A DNA stretch of 64,000 bases from Ophiobolus disseminans (Eukaryota; Ascomycota; Dothideomycetes; Pleosporales; Phaeosphaeriaceae), in assembly GCA_010093685.1 (NCBI GenBank), contig MU006218.1, forward strand, positions 469,766-533,765, read 5' to 3'. Numbering within the stretch: the first letter of the stretch is position 1; the number at the start of each line of letters is the position of its first letter. The notes beneath the pieces are model-generated. The model saw only the letters and a program-made list of their open reading frames with translations, ran no database searches and was not told where the DNA came from. Below, piece after piece: positions 1-10,738 of the stretch. A program made the position numbers and the translations under genes.

Positions 1-46
1 GCAAAGGTGACTTGATTGTCTCTCGAGACAGTCACACGTTTCAGGT

Positions 47-898
47 TTACAAGCATATGAGCTTCCGCTCTGACTTCTTGTTGACACTGACAGAGATCAG
101 TCCATCGCGCGATGAGAACTGCTTAACTTTCGTGGACGAGGAGTGAAGCCCGAGGATGAAGTCCTTGATGTGGTGAAAGAGCCTGTACCATCTTTCTCGT
201 AGAAACTAAAATCGTGAAATAGACTTTCCACCTACGTCCAATTGATCGTTACATACTTTACGACGTGGTTAGTTGATGTTGTACGTGGAGTGAACATGAC
301 TTACGGTAGTTAGGAAGAGGAGCAAGGCCATCAGAGTTTAGGAGAGGTGAGAAGGACATTAGACCTTCTAGTTCGTCTTGATCTTGTTGCGGAGAGACCA
401 TAGCATCGACATGGGTAAGCCCGGAATAGCCAGCAAAAAGTTTGGTCTCAAAGGTCTCTCTTACTCTTTGATCTATCGAACCATCCATCATATGCATACT
501 TGGCCGATAGTCGTGGTCAAGATCTCCCGACTTAGGGTCTTCGGTGTCCTTGGTAGAGCCTTTCGATAAGTTACTCGTGTGTTGTGTTGCGTCGCGGTTT
601 TCGGCGGCCGCAGCGGCAATTTCTGCTTCGCGATCTCGAACTACTAAACGAGCTATCGCGTTGAGCTTTTCGATGGTCTTCTTGTTTTTGCAACCTTTTG
701 GTTTGCCCACTTTTGCTGGGTGACTGTAATGGCACGGAATATTGCTGTTGATAATGAGCCTCTAGTACCTAAATGACGTCATGCGAACTGGGTACTTACT
801 CGCGCTTGCACCTGACACAAGGAGTGCCACCGCCACTACACTTCACTTTTGATTGGCGGCAATAATCGCAAGCTGATCGTAAAGTTGATGAAAGGCAT
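47..898 (-). pseudogene. AflR-like Zn2Cys6 transcription factor, 5' end broken or misresolved
   Basis: A binuclear zinc cluster is readable on the minus strand at about 800-879, with core C-D-Y-C-R-Q-S-K-V-K-C and then C-V-R-C. A GT-AG intron follows (724-799, donor GTAAGT, acceptor TTACAG). The next exon (258-723) opens with the linker KVGKPKGCKNKKTIEKLN, which is typical of the AflR/sterigmatocystin-regulator type of Zn2Cys6 protein. These proteins bind paired half-sites in promoters, often of secondary-metabolite genes. The only nearby ATG (896-898) lies one base out of frame with the zinc cluster, and the cluster frame has a stop at 931-933. Either a one-base indel has broken the start or an unseen upstream exon exists. 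The exon at 258-723 stops after about 155 residues. A possible last exon is 47-205 (53 codons, acceptor at 206-207, donor GTACAA at 284). AflR-like proteins are usually longer than what is seen. The zinc cluster is certain; whether the gene is intact is not. Confidence 0.6.
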
Positions 899-1075
899 AA
901 GTAAGATACGAACTTGTTTGTTATTGTGAGCTATCGGAGCAGGCTATGTAGAAAGAACGAGCTGAACAGACGCTAGTCCTAAAGAGGTACACATATAACT
1001 TGTTGTCAGATAAATGACGATAATCGTGATGCAAATTGATGGTTGATTGATCGCTGTCCTGTGTGTTCCATGTTC
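899..1075. other. Short spacer between the Zn2Cys6 gene and the F-box pseudogene
   Basis: No gene is seen. It would hold the upstream region of the Zn2Cys6 gene and the 3' side of the F-box pseudogene. Confidence 0.5.
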
Positions 1076-2317
1076 TCAGGTTGTGGTTTTACACAAGGAG
1101 GGGCACCTGCATATGCGCACCAACTCCTGATAGGCCCTGGGCTTGATACCGAATAGTACCTCACATCTAACACTTCCAGCGAAGCCGCCAGCTCCTACCA
1201 CATCTTCATGGCAACATAAGTAAGTGAACCATGCGTAATGTGGAACACACATAATCTTGAGGTTAAGCCATTTTGAAAAGTCTGGCCCTTGATACTGTAC
1301 GTGGTCATCCCATGTGCAGCGATTGGCGACGGGGTATATGTGCAATTTACACAGCGTGTTCTGAACCGCTGCAAGTAAACTCAATGGTTTGATCAGTGGC
1401 ATCTTTTCTTCTGGAGCGAAGCGTAAGTCTTTCAAGTCCTCAGCTCTCATCATGGCTTCAATGTGGCTTGTTCCAGACACACCAGCGTCGATAATTCCAA
1501 CGCAATTGCCGTAGTCTGTTCTGCATTTGTTTCGACAGTCTCTGTCGATGGCCCGAGGGTAAGGGGAGCTTCTCATTTGATAAGGCTGCGAATCGAGCCT
1601 GACAGGCACAGGCATGTAGAGAAGCTCAGGCAGGCCACTGGCTTGGAACCCCTTTCTGGCATTGCAAGGTAACGCATTCGACAGACGCACTTTTGACACT
1701 ATATATTTGAAATTAACTCGCAATTATCAGGTGTCATTACATATGAAGACTTACAGGCGCATGATCTGCTTAGGAACTGCTGCTGATGGTTCGCAATTCC
1801 AGTTGAACTGCTCGACCGCAAGAATGTCAAGTTGTTGTAGGACTTTGAGCTTTGGAAGCATCGAAGTAATGATAGCTTCTTCCAAAATCGAGATTCCGCT
1901 GGAACAGGTTGGCTCTTAGACACAGTCGATTTGTAATACTCGTACGTATCCAGCGAGATGTGGAGACTGCGAAAGCGCTTTTGCGAACATCGCGCAGATA
2001 CGGGTGGCTTTCGGTTTATATGTACCTCCGAAGTCGGGCAAACCGCAGACTGGAATGAGGCCGTCTCTCATGAAGGGTCATCGTATAGCCGCCTTGACTG
2101 TATGGTCTACTCTACGCAGCCTTCTAACCATAAACTTCGGCTTCGGGAGATACTGTGCGGGCAAGCGCACTTCCCGAAACAGTAAGCGTTTCGCCGGGTC
2201 CGTCAAGATTCGATGGGTCTTGCAGAGGTTTAAGAAGTCGTTTTTGTCGGCCGAGTATACGAGAATCCTATCAAGGATCTCATTCGGAAGAGTGGTGATG
2301 GTGCTCGAGTGGGGTAT
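1076..2317 (-). pseudogene. F-box protein pseudogene with two in-frame stops
   Basis: The minus-strand frame from 2317 opens with an F-box (LPNEILDRILVYSADKNDFL, then LNLCKTHRILTDPAKRLLFR). F-box proteins are the substrate adaptors of SCF ubiquitin ligases. The same frame runs into a TGA at 2078-2080 and a TAA at 1916-1918, yet protein-like sequence continues between and after them (for example SPHLAGYVRVLQIDCV, then ISILEEAIITSMLPKLKVLQ), as in fungal F-box proteins with leucine-rich tails. A GTAAGT donor at 1754 and TATAG acceptor at 1699 mark an intron. The long downstream frame (1076-1698, including SLLAAVQNTLCKLHIYP) is one base off the splice phase, so a frameshift is also likely. Both stops fit C-to-T changes of CGA and CAA. 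No start codon was found upstream of the F-box. It lies just 3' of two intact F-box genes on the same strand but its F-box is clearly divergent from theirs. Confidence 0.6.
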
Positions 2318-2705
2318 CGTAAGCTACGACCACCACGGTAGTCGTGAAATCGAAATTGAATGTGCCGAGGAAGGTAGTTGAAGAGTTGAGGCTTTGAACA
2401 CAGCAGGACGATATCCCTTATGTATACACGCCGATACGGCGATATAGCGGAGTGCGCGCATTTGTCCCTTGATTTCTCCGCAGGTGAGCGAAAGTGAGTA
2501 AGTCGTTTACACCAGAGTGTGCGCGTTTGCGCCTCGAATTTTCGGCGGGCGTGCGGGAAAGGACAATCGTTATTCTAACAATCGTCTCTATGCAGTCAGT
2601 GAATCGTATTTCTCCGAGATAGCGCACCAGAAGAATAGTTGATGCGCGATAAGGAATTGTAGAATCCCGATGACCCTTTCACACATTGAACGTTCACAGC
2701 TCCAG
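2318..2705. other. Intergenic, no gene seen
   Basis: This holds the upstream side of the F-box pseudogene and the 3' flank of the next F-box gene. Several short open frames have no recognisable protein character. Confidence 0.5.
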
Positions 2706-4289
2706 CTAAGCCCACCCACCCTTCTGAACCCAAATCCTCATTTCAAACCTCTTCAATTGCAGAGCGCTTCTCTCTTTGTCGTTCAATCTCCACTCTTCCT
2801 GCCCAGCTGGCCCATCCTGACACCCATCGCCCTTCTCTACAAGGTTTACCCAGCAAAACTCTTGAGCAGCGCCCTCTAACCAATCGTGCAGCCACTCAAA
2901 CTCTTTCTTCTTCGGCCGCCGTGGTATTCCCTGCGCATCTCTCGGAAGGGCGCAGTGGCGTCCATTGAAGAAAAGGGTGAGCTCCTTCAGTTGTGGTGGC
3001 ATAATATCGCGGAGTTTTCCGGCAGACTGGAGCTGTACCCAAAAGTCTAAGCCATATAACCGATTTGACTCCCGGGTTCGAGAAGAACTACTGGGTGGGG
3101 GAGACTCGCATAATCTTGATGTAATCATGAACGTAGAGTCAATCTCCAGCCGTCGGAGCGCAGTAAAGGAATGTAAATCTGCCGGCCCTCCAAATTTGCC
3201 TGCATCGTCCCACGATTGTCGTGTCAGTCGCAGGGCGACTAGTCTAGAATTTGCGGGGGCCAATGCAGCAATAGTTTGTTGGTTCAGTAGCCTGTGAGTG
3301 CTGTGCACGCCGATTGATAGTGAGTTGACGGCTTGGAGGGCTGTGCAGATGTGACGTATTTCCTTGTCCCCAACTCCTCCCCAAAATTGGAGATGAGTGA
3401 GCAGAGGAAGTTGTTGCAGTGTGTCGATATATATATCTCTCTCCCCGAGACTTGTTCCTCCTATGACCTTAACTGAGGTGATCGGTAGGGAGCGCAATTC
3501 ATCGATGGTTGAGTCTTGACAATCGGGGTTCTCAATTGCGACCTCAGTAAGGGGAAACCGCAACAGACTAAAGACGAGTCAGCGTGTACAGATGAAAGTA
3601 TGTGAGACGCAATCAAACGGTCTCAATATAGACCTGATGTGTAACCCAAGTCTGCTTCTCTTGTACATGGACGACAACAGAAAACTTACTTACCCTTCAC
3701 TCAGAGCTTTGTAGACCCGCTCTCTCAGATGTGAAGCAAATCGAAGCTCTCCAAAGCACAATGTAAGCTTCTTGACATTCTTCAGCCCCTGCAGAACTTC
3801 CAACACCCTCGGCACAAATGCAGTGATGTCGTCTCTTCTTAGTCGCTCCACTAGTAGTCTTAGCCTAAGTGCTCTTACGCATCTCCGAATCGTCGGCTGC
3901 TCGAATAGGAGCCGACAGAAGCCTTCGATATTCCTAATACCCTCACCAGTGGATAGCTGACAAGTGTACGGGTCGATATACTGGTCGGATGAGTCGCGTT
4001 GAAATGGCCTAGAGTCCCAAAACTCAACCTCATGATAGATCAAAGCTTGTGCAGAATTCTCGAAGATCGTGTTCGTGGCACGAAGGTTTCGCCAGTCGCC
4101 TTCGGTGAGTCGAAATAGAATCTGATCTAAGATCTCAGTTGGAAGGCCCAGCAATACCTTAGGGCCACGCGGTGTGACCGTTTCGGCTGAAGGCGACGAT
4201 GCAGCCAGTGAAGGACGTGCAAAGTCTTCAGATTCGGAATCCGTAGCTATGTCCGACGGAGTGTCGCTTGTGTAAGCACTCATAAGCAT
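2706..4289 (-). CDS. F-box/LRR-like protein (paralogue A)
   Basis: Two exons: 3694-4289 and 2706-3567, with a 126-base intron (donor GTAAGT, acceptor TTTAG) in phase 2, giving about 485 residues. An F-box sits at about residues 47-90 (LLGLPTEILDQILFRLTEGD, then WRNLRATNTIFENSAQALIY). This is the Skp1-binding motif of SCF ubiquitin ligase adaptors. The rest is leucine-rich with alternating strands and helices (LPLLTHLQFWGGVGDKEIRH, LRRLEIDSTFM), resembling a degenerate leucine-rich repeat substrate-binding region. It is a tandem paralogue of the gene at 4791-6313. Both have the intron immediately before a Leu-Leu pair and share LR(R/K)L(E/D)IDST. The N-terminal 40 residues are Ser/Thr/Glu-rich and probably disordered. 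A second in-frame ATG two codons downstream (MSAYTSD) is an alternative start. The target protein is unknown. Confidence 0.85.
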
Positions 4290-4790
4290 TGGCTATCTGC
4301 TGGCCCGAACGTGTCGAGTGCTATCGAAGACAAGAGCTGGTCGCGATTTGAATTCGGGAACCGACGAGATAAGAGAATAGAGGTACATCCGATGAAGCTG
4401 AAGAGGTGGAGTGTCGCTTCCGCTGATGAACGCCTTGAAGGCTTCTTAGCGTGACCCTAGTCAATAACAGGCTTAGCTTGTGGTGGTACCACAAGCTACA
4501 ACATCGCATGGTTTTTGACCAGTTCATTTCCAATACAGCAATGAGAAGAATTTGAGACGAGAAGTTATACATAAAGTACCGTTGCACAAAAGAGGCGCGC
4601 CTTCTTTTGCGCTTTCCATCCAGCCACACAATAAGTCAAACAATATCTCGCAGCAATTTCCGATATCTTCCTACAAATAACTGAAGCAATGGTCGAACAA
4701 CTTCATTGCTGTTCCCACACCTTGAACCCAGATTCGTATCGTCAAGTTTCCCTTCCTCTCCCCCCCTCCCCCCCAATAAAATCAAAGGAT
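4290..4790. other. Intergenic between the F-box paralogues
   Basis: This is the upstream region of paralogue A and the 3' flank of paralogue B. It holds a perfect 10-base-arm palindrome at 4475-4497 and a C-rich tract near 4755-4775. No supported gene is seen. Confidence 0.6.
4475..4497. repeat. Perfect inverted repeat, 10-base arms and 3-base spacer
   Basis: Arm AGCTTGTGGT, spacer GGT, arm ACCACAAGCT. It lies about 190 bases upstream of the start codon of F-box paralogue A. It could be a dimeric regulator site or a small cruciform. Nothing in the sequence shows which. Confidence 0.7.
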
Positions 4791-6313
4791 TCAGGATTCC
4801 TCCATATCATTCTGCCGCACGACCATGCCTCCACCCAAATGCACCCAAACTCCCACCTGCAACCCCCTTCGCCTCAACATCGTATCCAGTTCATGACTGA
4901 ATTTATATTCCTTCACCTCACCCTCAAGACCCTCCTCTCCTTCCACCAACTCAACACAGCAGCCGTTACAAAAAGCACCAGACATATACTCGACCAACTC
5001 CTCATAATCCTCTTTCGTCGGGTCCAGCGGCGAGCCTAGAGTGCTCCTCGAGAGGAAGAACGCAGGCTTATTGAACAATATCTTCAACCGCGTCAGTTGT
5101 GCCGGGAGGTTCTCACTGATCTTGGGCGCAGTTTCGAGGCAGGCTACGAAGCCCCTAGGAAACGCACAATGGGCAAGCCTCCAAAGCCCCTGAGAAGAGA
5201 AAGTCTCATGTGACGGAGAAGCGAGGAGCGTACTGTCAATATCCAACTTTCTCAGCGCCGTGAAATAGCGCAAATCCACGCCTCCAGTACCGACACTCCT
5301 CCCCTCCCCCATCACGCGCCTCAATCCTAGTTCCCTGAGCCTACATCTGACCGGCTCGAGCGCTGCTACCACAGCTTCCGGAGACACTGAATGCGTCGTG
5401 AGGATAGACAGATCGTTTAGATGCGGAAGTGAATTACACACAAAGTAGATCTCCTCCTCCGTAAGCGCCATACCCCCCCTAAGCTGCAAACAGCGCACCG
5501 TCTTGAGTTGCGCGAGAGCCTCTAGCCCCCGCCAATTAATATACTCGCCATCCTCACTCCGCGCCAGCATCACACTCGAGACGGGCAAAGTGCGCAATCC
5601 GTCCAGCACAGTCGGATGCAGCCAACGCGCTTCAATCCTCACGTCCTCGACATGCGAATTCAGCAACCTAAACCAATCAGCCCCAGCCAAATAACTCCAA
5701 AGACTTGGACTTACACCTCCCCCACAATCCCCACCACGTTCTTTAGCAGTTTATCATTAACCCACCTTACATCCCCCAACCCCAACACCACGCTCCTCAC
5801 TTCCCCCAACACACCCAACACCCGGGGCAACAACATCTTAATATCCTCCAACCTCAACGGATCAACAACACTACTCACGCTCACCGTCTTCACACACCGC
5901 GCCAGGTCCGGCTGGCCGTCCAGCATTCGGAAAAACGCATCCATTTTAGATTTTTTGCATCTGCTCGAGGGCCGGAAGTCGTAGAAATGGAGTTCGGCAT
6001 ACATAGCCGCCTGCACCGACGCTCGGAACAAGCGGTGCGTGCGGCGCAGGGCGCGGACATCTCTGCTATCGAGATACACGAGGATGGCGTCGAGGATTTC
6101 GGGCGGGAGGGAGGCGAGGATGAGGGGGCTGTGCGGTGTGTGTAAGTGGATGTAACTTGAGGATGCTACGCGCGGGAGACGTAGTGTAGACTTTACGGCT
6201 TCAGGGGCGAGAGGGGGAGAAGGGTGTTTGATCACGAGGGGTGGATGTGTAGTACGAGAAGCGAAGCAATGAAAGAGGTCATGCAGCATCGTTGACGGAG
6301 TGGACGAATGCAC
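4791..6313 (-). CDS. F-box/LRR-like protein (paralogue B)
   Basis: Two exons: 5715-6313 and 4791-5667, with a 47-base intron (GTAAGTCC to GGTTTAG), about 491 residues. The F-box is at about residues 67-112 (LASLPPEILDAILVYLDSRD, then VRALRRTHRLFRASVQAAMY), followed by a short helical region and a leucine-rich C-terminal half (LPVSSVMLARSED, LKTVRCLQLRGGMALTEEEI, LRKLDIDSTLLA). The product should act as an SCF substrate adaptor; its target cannot be read from the sequence. The intron sits at the same place as in paralogue A (before LLN/LLR), so the two derive from a tandem duplication and have since diverged widely. The ORF encodes a basic, His/Pro-rich N-terminus of about 65 residues before the F-box. 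A second ATG at codon 9 is an alternative start. Confidence 0.85.
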
Positions 6314-6987
6314 TGGGAATTAGGCTGCGAAGCAAGTGCAAGGAAAGAAAGCGTTGTGAATGTCTTGACAAGGGGGGTGGTTCAGCTTTCAGCCTCACGA
6401 GGTACTAGGCAGCAAGCATCCTAGCTTGGCTTGTGGAAATGTCAGTTTGGGAGATATGTAGCGACGATATTCAGCCTCCAGACGCAGAAAGACGGAACAG
6501 AAGTGACTCCAAATTGTACTGCTCAACTTGTACAACTTGCATGGTCAGTACAACTTGCCAAACTCACAGAACCTCACCGCAACCGTTAACACCATTTGAA
6601 AGTACTGCACGATATACTATTCATCTCACTGCAAACTATATCTCATATACAATCCTCACTGACGATGCTTGGCAAGCCAAAATGCACCGTATATCTATCT
6701 ATTTACATATCCGTGCAAGAGTCGTCGCGCACATGCTCCATAACCATAAAAGGGTATGATGCGCCGCCCAAATAGCAAAACAAGGCCACTCCACGCTTCG
6801 AGCAATATGCACCCACTAGGAGATGACAAAGCTCGACACAACGCCGGGTAATGAGGAGTGTAGGCCGGGAAACGCGATTATGCCGCGCTACAGGAAAATG
6901 GGGTAATCTGGGGTGTCGTGAGGGGCGTGGAAAATCGTGTGCAGGGAAGTATGTAAAAGGAGGTATGTGGGGATCAGTCCGTGCCGA
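6314..6987. other. Intergenic, no gene seen
   Basis: This is the upstream region of F-box paralogue B and the 3' flank of the RING gene. An open frame at 6433-6759 (plus strand) lacks any recognisable domain and is probably chance. Confidence 0.5.
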
Positions 6988-8327
6988 TTACCGGTTGCCA
7001 GCTTCGAGCTGGCCTGGTGTAGGCTGCGCGGGTGTGCTGTCCGCGGGGGCGGCGGCGGCGTTACGGTTGCGGCCAAACCAGTTGCCAAAAGTAGGACCTT
7101 GGGGGCGATTGACCGTAAGTCTTGACCTCCAGCCCGAGTTACCACCGGCCTGTTCTGTAGCCTCTCCAGGCGCCGCACGATCCGGCCGGCTGGGTCGACC
7201 CAAACGGCCAAAGCGGTCGATGCGCTGGCTCTGCTGCCCAGCAGGATTGGAGACAATGATGACCCGCGACCGAGAGAATGGGTTGGCCCGGGTTGTGGTC
7301 CACACGGCTTGCGGCGAAGTAGGTGACCTCAAGCCAACACGCACGCGACCTCCTTGTGTCTGCTCTTGCTCACCCTCAGCGCGCGGCTTGGGGACGTAGT
7401 AATCAGCCTTGCAGAGCGGGCAGCAGGCTCGTCGGCTGCTCAGCCATGGATCGACACAGCTGGCATGGAAAGCATGCCCACAGGTCAGCCCTCGGACATC
7501 TTCGTCGTCTTCCAATGTGTCCAAACAGATGGCGCAGGTGTCACCTGGCTCAGACAGCATTTCGGGCGCAGCAGCGGTGCGGATTGGATCATCCTCGTCG
7601 TCGGACTCGTCGTCGTTCTCACGCACGTTTGTCTGTGTAGTTTCTTTGCCCGTCTCGACCTCGGTCTTTGGTGTTGACTTCCCAGCAGCATTTTGCTCCA
7701 CATCCTTGTCGGTTTCCTTCTCTTTGTCATCCTCACTCTTTTGTGGTACGATAGGCGGTGTGGACGTGTTGGCGGTCTCCAAATCCTCGCGGGCCATGGA
7801 AAGTGCTGTGTCGGGTCTGATGGTGGAAGCGCCCTCGTCCTTTGCCGATATAACGCCCTCGACATCCTTCATGCTCGCTGCGCGGCTGGGGGGTGCCGTT
7901 GCGATGCCTCCACTGGCCGGTAAGCCTTCCGTCTCTCGACTCGACTTCCATGCCTTGTACTTGGCCAGTGGGAAACGCTCGTTGACCTCATCCATGGTCA
8001 TCAGCTTCTTCTCCCGCCTCCTCCTATGCGGGCGAGGCATGGTCGCGAGGTCGATTGGTTCGCCATCAGCGGCGGCTTGGGCTGCGCGACGGCGGTTGTA
8101 CCTGAAGCAGTACTTGACACCGACGATGATCCTGATGAATGTGTTAGCGACGGCAATTGCCGACCCCAAGGGCTAAGATAGGCATACCATAGATTGGTGA
8201 AGACGACACCGAAACCAAGGGCGACAAAGAAGAGCAGCGGCGAGCTTGTGGGGCCGCCGCCCGTATTTGTCTGCGGTCCATTGTTCTGCGTTGGCGCAGG
8301 CTGGGCGCTGGATATCGTGGTAGACAT
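6988..8327 (-). CDS. Membrane-anchored RING-H2 E3 ubiquitin ligase
   Basis: Two exons: 8188-8327 and 6988-8131, with a 56-base intron (GTATGC to CATCAG, branch-like GCTAAC), 427 residues. The N-terminus is Gln/Thr/Gly-rich, then one hydrophobic segment at about residues 28-52 (SPLLFFVALGFGVVFTNLW, interrupted by the intron) is followed by a basic stretch (RYNRRR), as in a single-pass membrane anchor. A C3H2C3 RING-H2 finger lies at about residues 246-290 (CAICLDTLEDDEDVRGLTCG, HAFHASCVDPWLSSRR, CCPLCKADYY). It has all eight zinc ligands plus the hydrophobic and Trp residues that contact an E2. The linker between membrane and RING is acidic and the C-terminal 100 residues are Arg/Gly/Pro-rich and disordered. 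It probably ubiquitinates membrane or secretory-pathway proteins; substrate unknown. Transcribed divergently from the cyclophilin gene. Confidence 0.88.
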
Positions 8328-9515
8328 GATGGCGATGTATCTCTACCGCTCCATGTGTCGAGCAAAGTGAGGATATCGAGGCGGACAAGTCAATGTCAGC
8401 GAGACGCGAGGTTAGAGTCGGTTCCGAATGCGGATGTGAGACGTTGAGCGCTGACGAGCTGGGAATGCTGCGACAAAGCAATGTTCCTGATAATGTTGCA
8501 CCACTAAAACAGATGCACTGCACGAATGTCGAGGGTAGATGTTAGTGGGAGACGAGGATTGTGAGGATCGTGAGGGCGAAACGCAGGTGGTGGTGACGGC
8601 AACGATTCACGGTTGCGGGCGTGGCGACCAGGGGAGCGGCCGGCTGGACGACTAGCCGGGGGTGAACCTGTGAATGGCGGTTGCCACAATAGCTAGCAGT
8701 GAATGCGCGCAAATGGCCATGCGATTTGGCTGCACTCGCTGGCCGTGTCGCGCGGGCAGTCTGGAAGGGCGGCTGTGCAGTGCAGTGCAGTGCAGTGGAT
8801 ATGCGGGATGCGGACGCTGGTCGAGGTTGGGGAGGTGGGCAGGCGCGCAGGATAAAGCAAGCAGGAGGCACTCGCTAAACTGGGAACCACGAAGCAGCCA
8901 AGCGCGCGGTGGCCCTGCGGATCGCCTTGGGATGACAATTCCCGCCGGCGTCAGACCTCCGACGCCAAAGAACACCTGATTTCTAGGTGAATGTGGTTGC
9001 GAGTGCAGTCAAGACGCGGTGCAATGACGAAGAGGGAAGCATCGTGTGTTGCACATGTCTTGTGGCTTAAAACGTGCTACCCTCTCGCGGAAACCCTGCC
9101 CTGAACCGCGGGCCGCAACATGTACACCAAATATCGCGCGAGGCTGTAAATTGCTTATGCGTAGATAGCAGATACTCGCAATTCCCTCATCAGCATAGCC
9201 ATGTTAGTGAATGAAGCAGCCCTCACGATGGCACCATCCCTGCGCAAGTGGATCTTACCCCAGCGCTAAGCAATCGCCTGAGAGGTTATCCGGCACCCAC
9301 ACAACCACACTGCAGCAGGTCAAGCGGCTCTCACCCCATCACGTTTCCACATCTCCCCTGCAGTCCTACCGTCGGCTCTTGATACCACTGGGCACAACTC
9401 GACCAACGCAGCTCCACTCGCGAGAAAACCCCGCGTGCTCGTCCAACACCAACGTCATTTAATCCTGCAGAAAACCCAACGTCTCAACTGCACGTCTGAA
9501 GGCGCTGCAACAATC
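8328..9515. other. Divergent promoter region, RING gene and cyclophilin gene
   Basis: About 1.2 kb between two divergent start codons. It holds a short (TGCAG)n run near 8775-8797 and a CT-rich stretch near 9340-9420 just upstream of the cyclophilin start. The overlapping frames on both strands look like noise. Confidence 0.6.
8775..8797. repeat. TGCAG pentanucleotide microsatellite
   Basis: Four to five consecutive copies of the 5-base unit TGCAG in the divergent promoter region. Confidence 0.85.
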
Positions 9516-10354
9516 ATGGCCGAGGCTACCCAGGAAAACCCAGTCGTCTTCTTCGACATTACTCTAGGAGGTATGCCGGCCCGCATCTTGCCTAGCGACC
9601 CCCTCACCCCGCACCACCTTTTCCCACCACGCGTCTTTTCTTGGCCTGGTACCTGTGTCGGGAGAAAATGGCCCGTCGCTCCGAGCTTGCGTGACTGACA
9701 TAAGCAAACACAGGGGAGAAGTTGGGGCGCATTAAGATGGAGTTGTTCAGGAATATCGTGCCCAAGACAGCAGAGAATTTTCGACAGTTTTGCACGGGCG
9801 AGACAAAGACTAGTCGGGGGCAGCCGCAGGGGTATAAGGGCTGCAAGTTCCATCGCGTGGTATGTTTCTTGATGTACACCTAGGTCACGTGCATCAGGAC
9901 TGATCTGTCACAGATCAAGGGCTTCATGGTCCAAGGCGGCGACTTCATCAACGGAAACGGGACCGGCTCAAGAACCATCTACGGCGTCGAGAAATTCGCA
10001 GACGAGAACTTCGATCTCAAGCACGACAAGGCCGGACTCTTGTCAATGGCAGTAAGTACCCAACACCAACTAAAACATCACACGCACTAACACGCAATAG
10101 AACAGCGGGTACAATGACCCTCATTGAATATATCTGCACCTACTGACGCTGATAGTCCAAACACAAACGGCTGCCAGTTCTTCATCATCACCGCAAAAAA
10201 CGGCACGCCCCACCTTAATGACAAGCATGTTGTCTTTGGCAGAGTCGTCGAGGGTATGGACGTCGTTACTAAGATTGAAAATACGCGCACGCAGTCGAAT
10301 CCAGAAGGAAAGCCAGCGCAGGACGTGGTAATTGCGCAGTGTGGCGAGATGTGA
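9516..10354 (+). CDS. cyp3: Cyclophilin H-type peptidyl-prolyl cis-trans isomerase
   Basis: Five exons: 9516-9570, 9714-9859, 9914-10051, 10101-10108 and 10156-10354, joined by GT-AG introns, 181 residues. The exons sum exactly to 182 codons. The whole protein is one cyclophilin domain: VPKTAENFRQFCTGE, GYKGCKFHRVIKGFMVQGGD with the catalytic Arg of FHRVI, FADENFDLKHDKAGLLSMAN, TNGCQFFIIT and HVVFGRVVEGMDVV. The C-terminal VIAQCGEM and the spacing match the small-nuclear-ribonucleoprotein-associated cyclophilin H (fungal Cyp3), which works with the U4/U6.U5 tri-snRNP. The fourth exon is only eight bases (AACAGCGG) but restores the invariant Asn-Ser-Gly before PNTNG. The Trp that contacts cyclosporin A in human CypA appears replaced by His (GTPHLNDKHVVFG), so low drug affinity is likely by inference. 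Confidence 0.95.
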
Positions 10355-10738
10355 GGGCAGAAAGAAGTGTTGGAGAACGAGAGAGCACTTGAAGAATAGT
10401 AGGCACGTAATGATCCAACAAGACAAAGCTTGGAAAATCTTATGCCATACTTTGTAAGTTGATATCATATGATAGGCCACATCAGATGAACTTCCAAAAA
10501 CAAAAACGCATCACAAGTATCGTGCGAACATGCAACATCTAACCCGCTTCAGTGCCGTGGCTTCTCCGACATACTTCCCGTACACGTGCTCAGCCACATA
10601 TCACCAAGCTCGTGAATAGCCTCGGTGCATCAACTCTTCGTTCATGCCTTGCGATATAAAGCAGCGCGACGTTTACACATCTTTCTATGGTACGACGTAG
10701 ATCCCCCGTCGACCCCGTACCAACCTCCCCCATCACGA
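10355..10738. other. Intergenic, 3' ends of cyclophilin and kinase genes
   Basis: This is a convergent 3' region between the cyclophilin gene and the kinase on the opposite strand. No gene is seen. Confidence 0.6.

Noticed and set aside
6433..6759. 108-codon plus-strand open frame in the F-box/RING spacer
   Set aside because: It lacks any motif, and the AT/CA-rich sequence is consistent with promoter DNA.
7409..8176. Long plus-strand open frame antisense to the RING gene
   Set aside because: It mirrors the coding bias of the RING exon. The minus-strand frame has a full RING-H2 finger and a spliced start; this frame has no domain.
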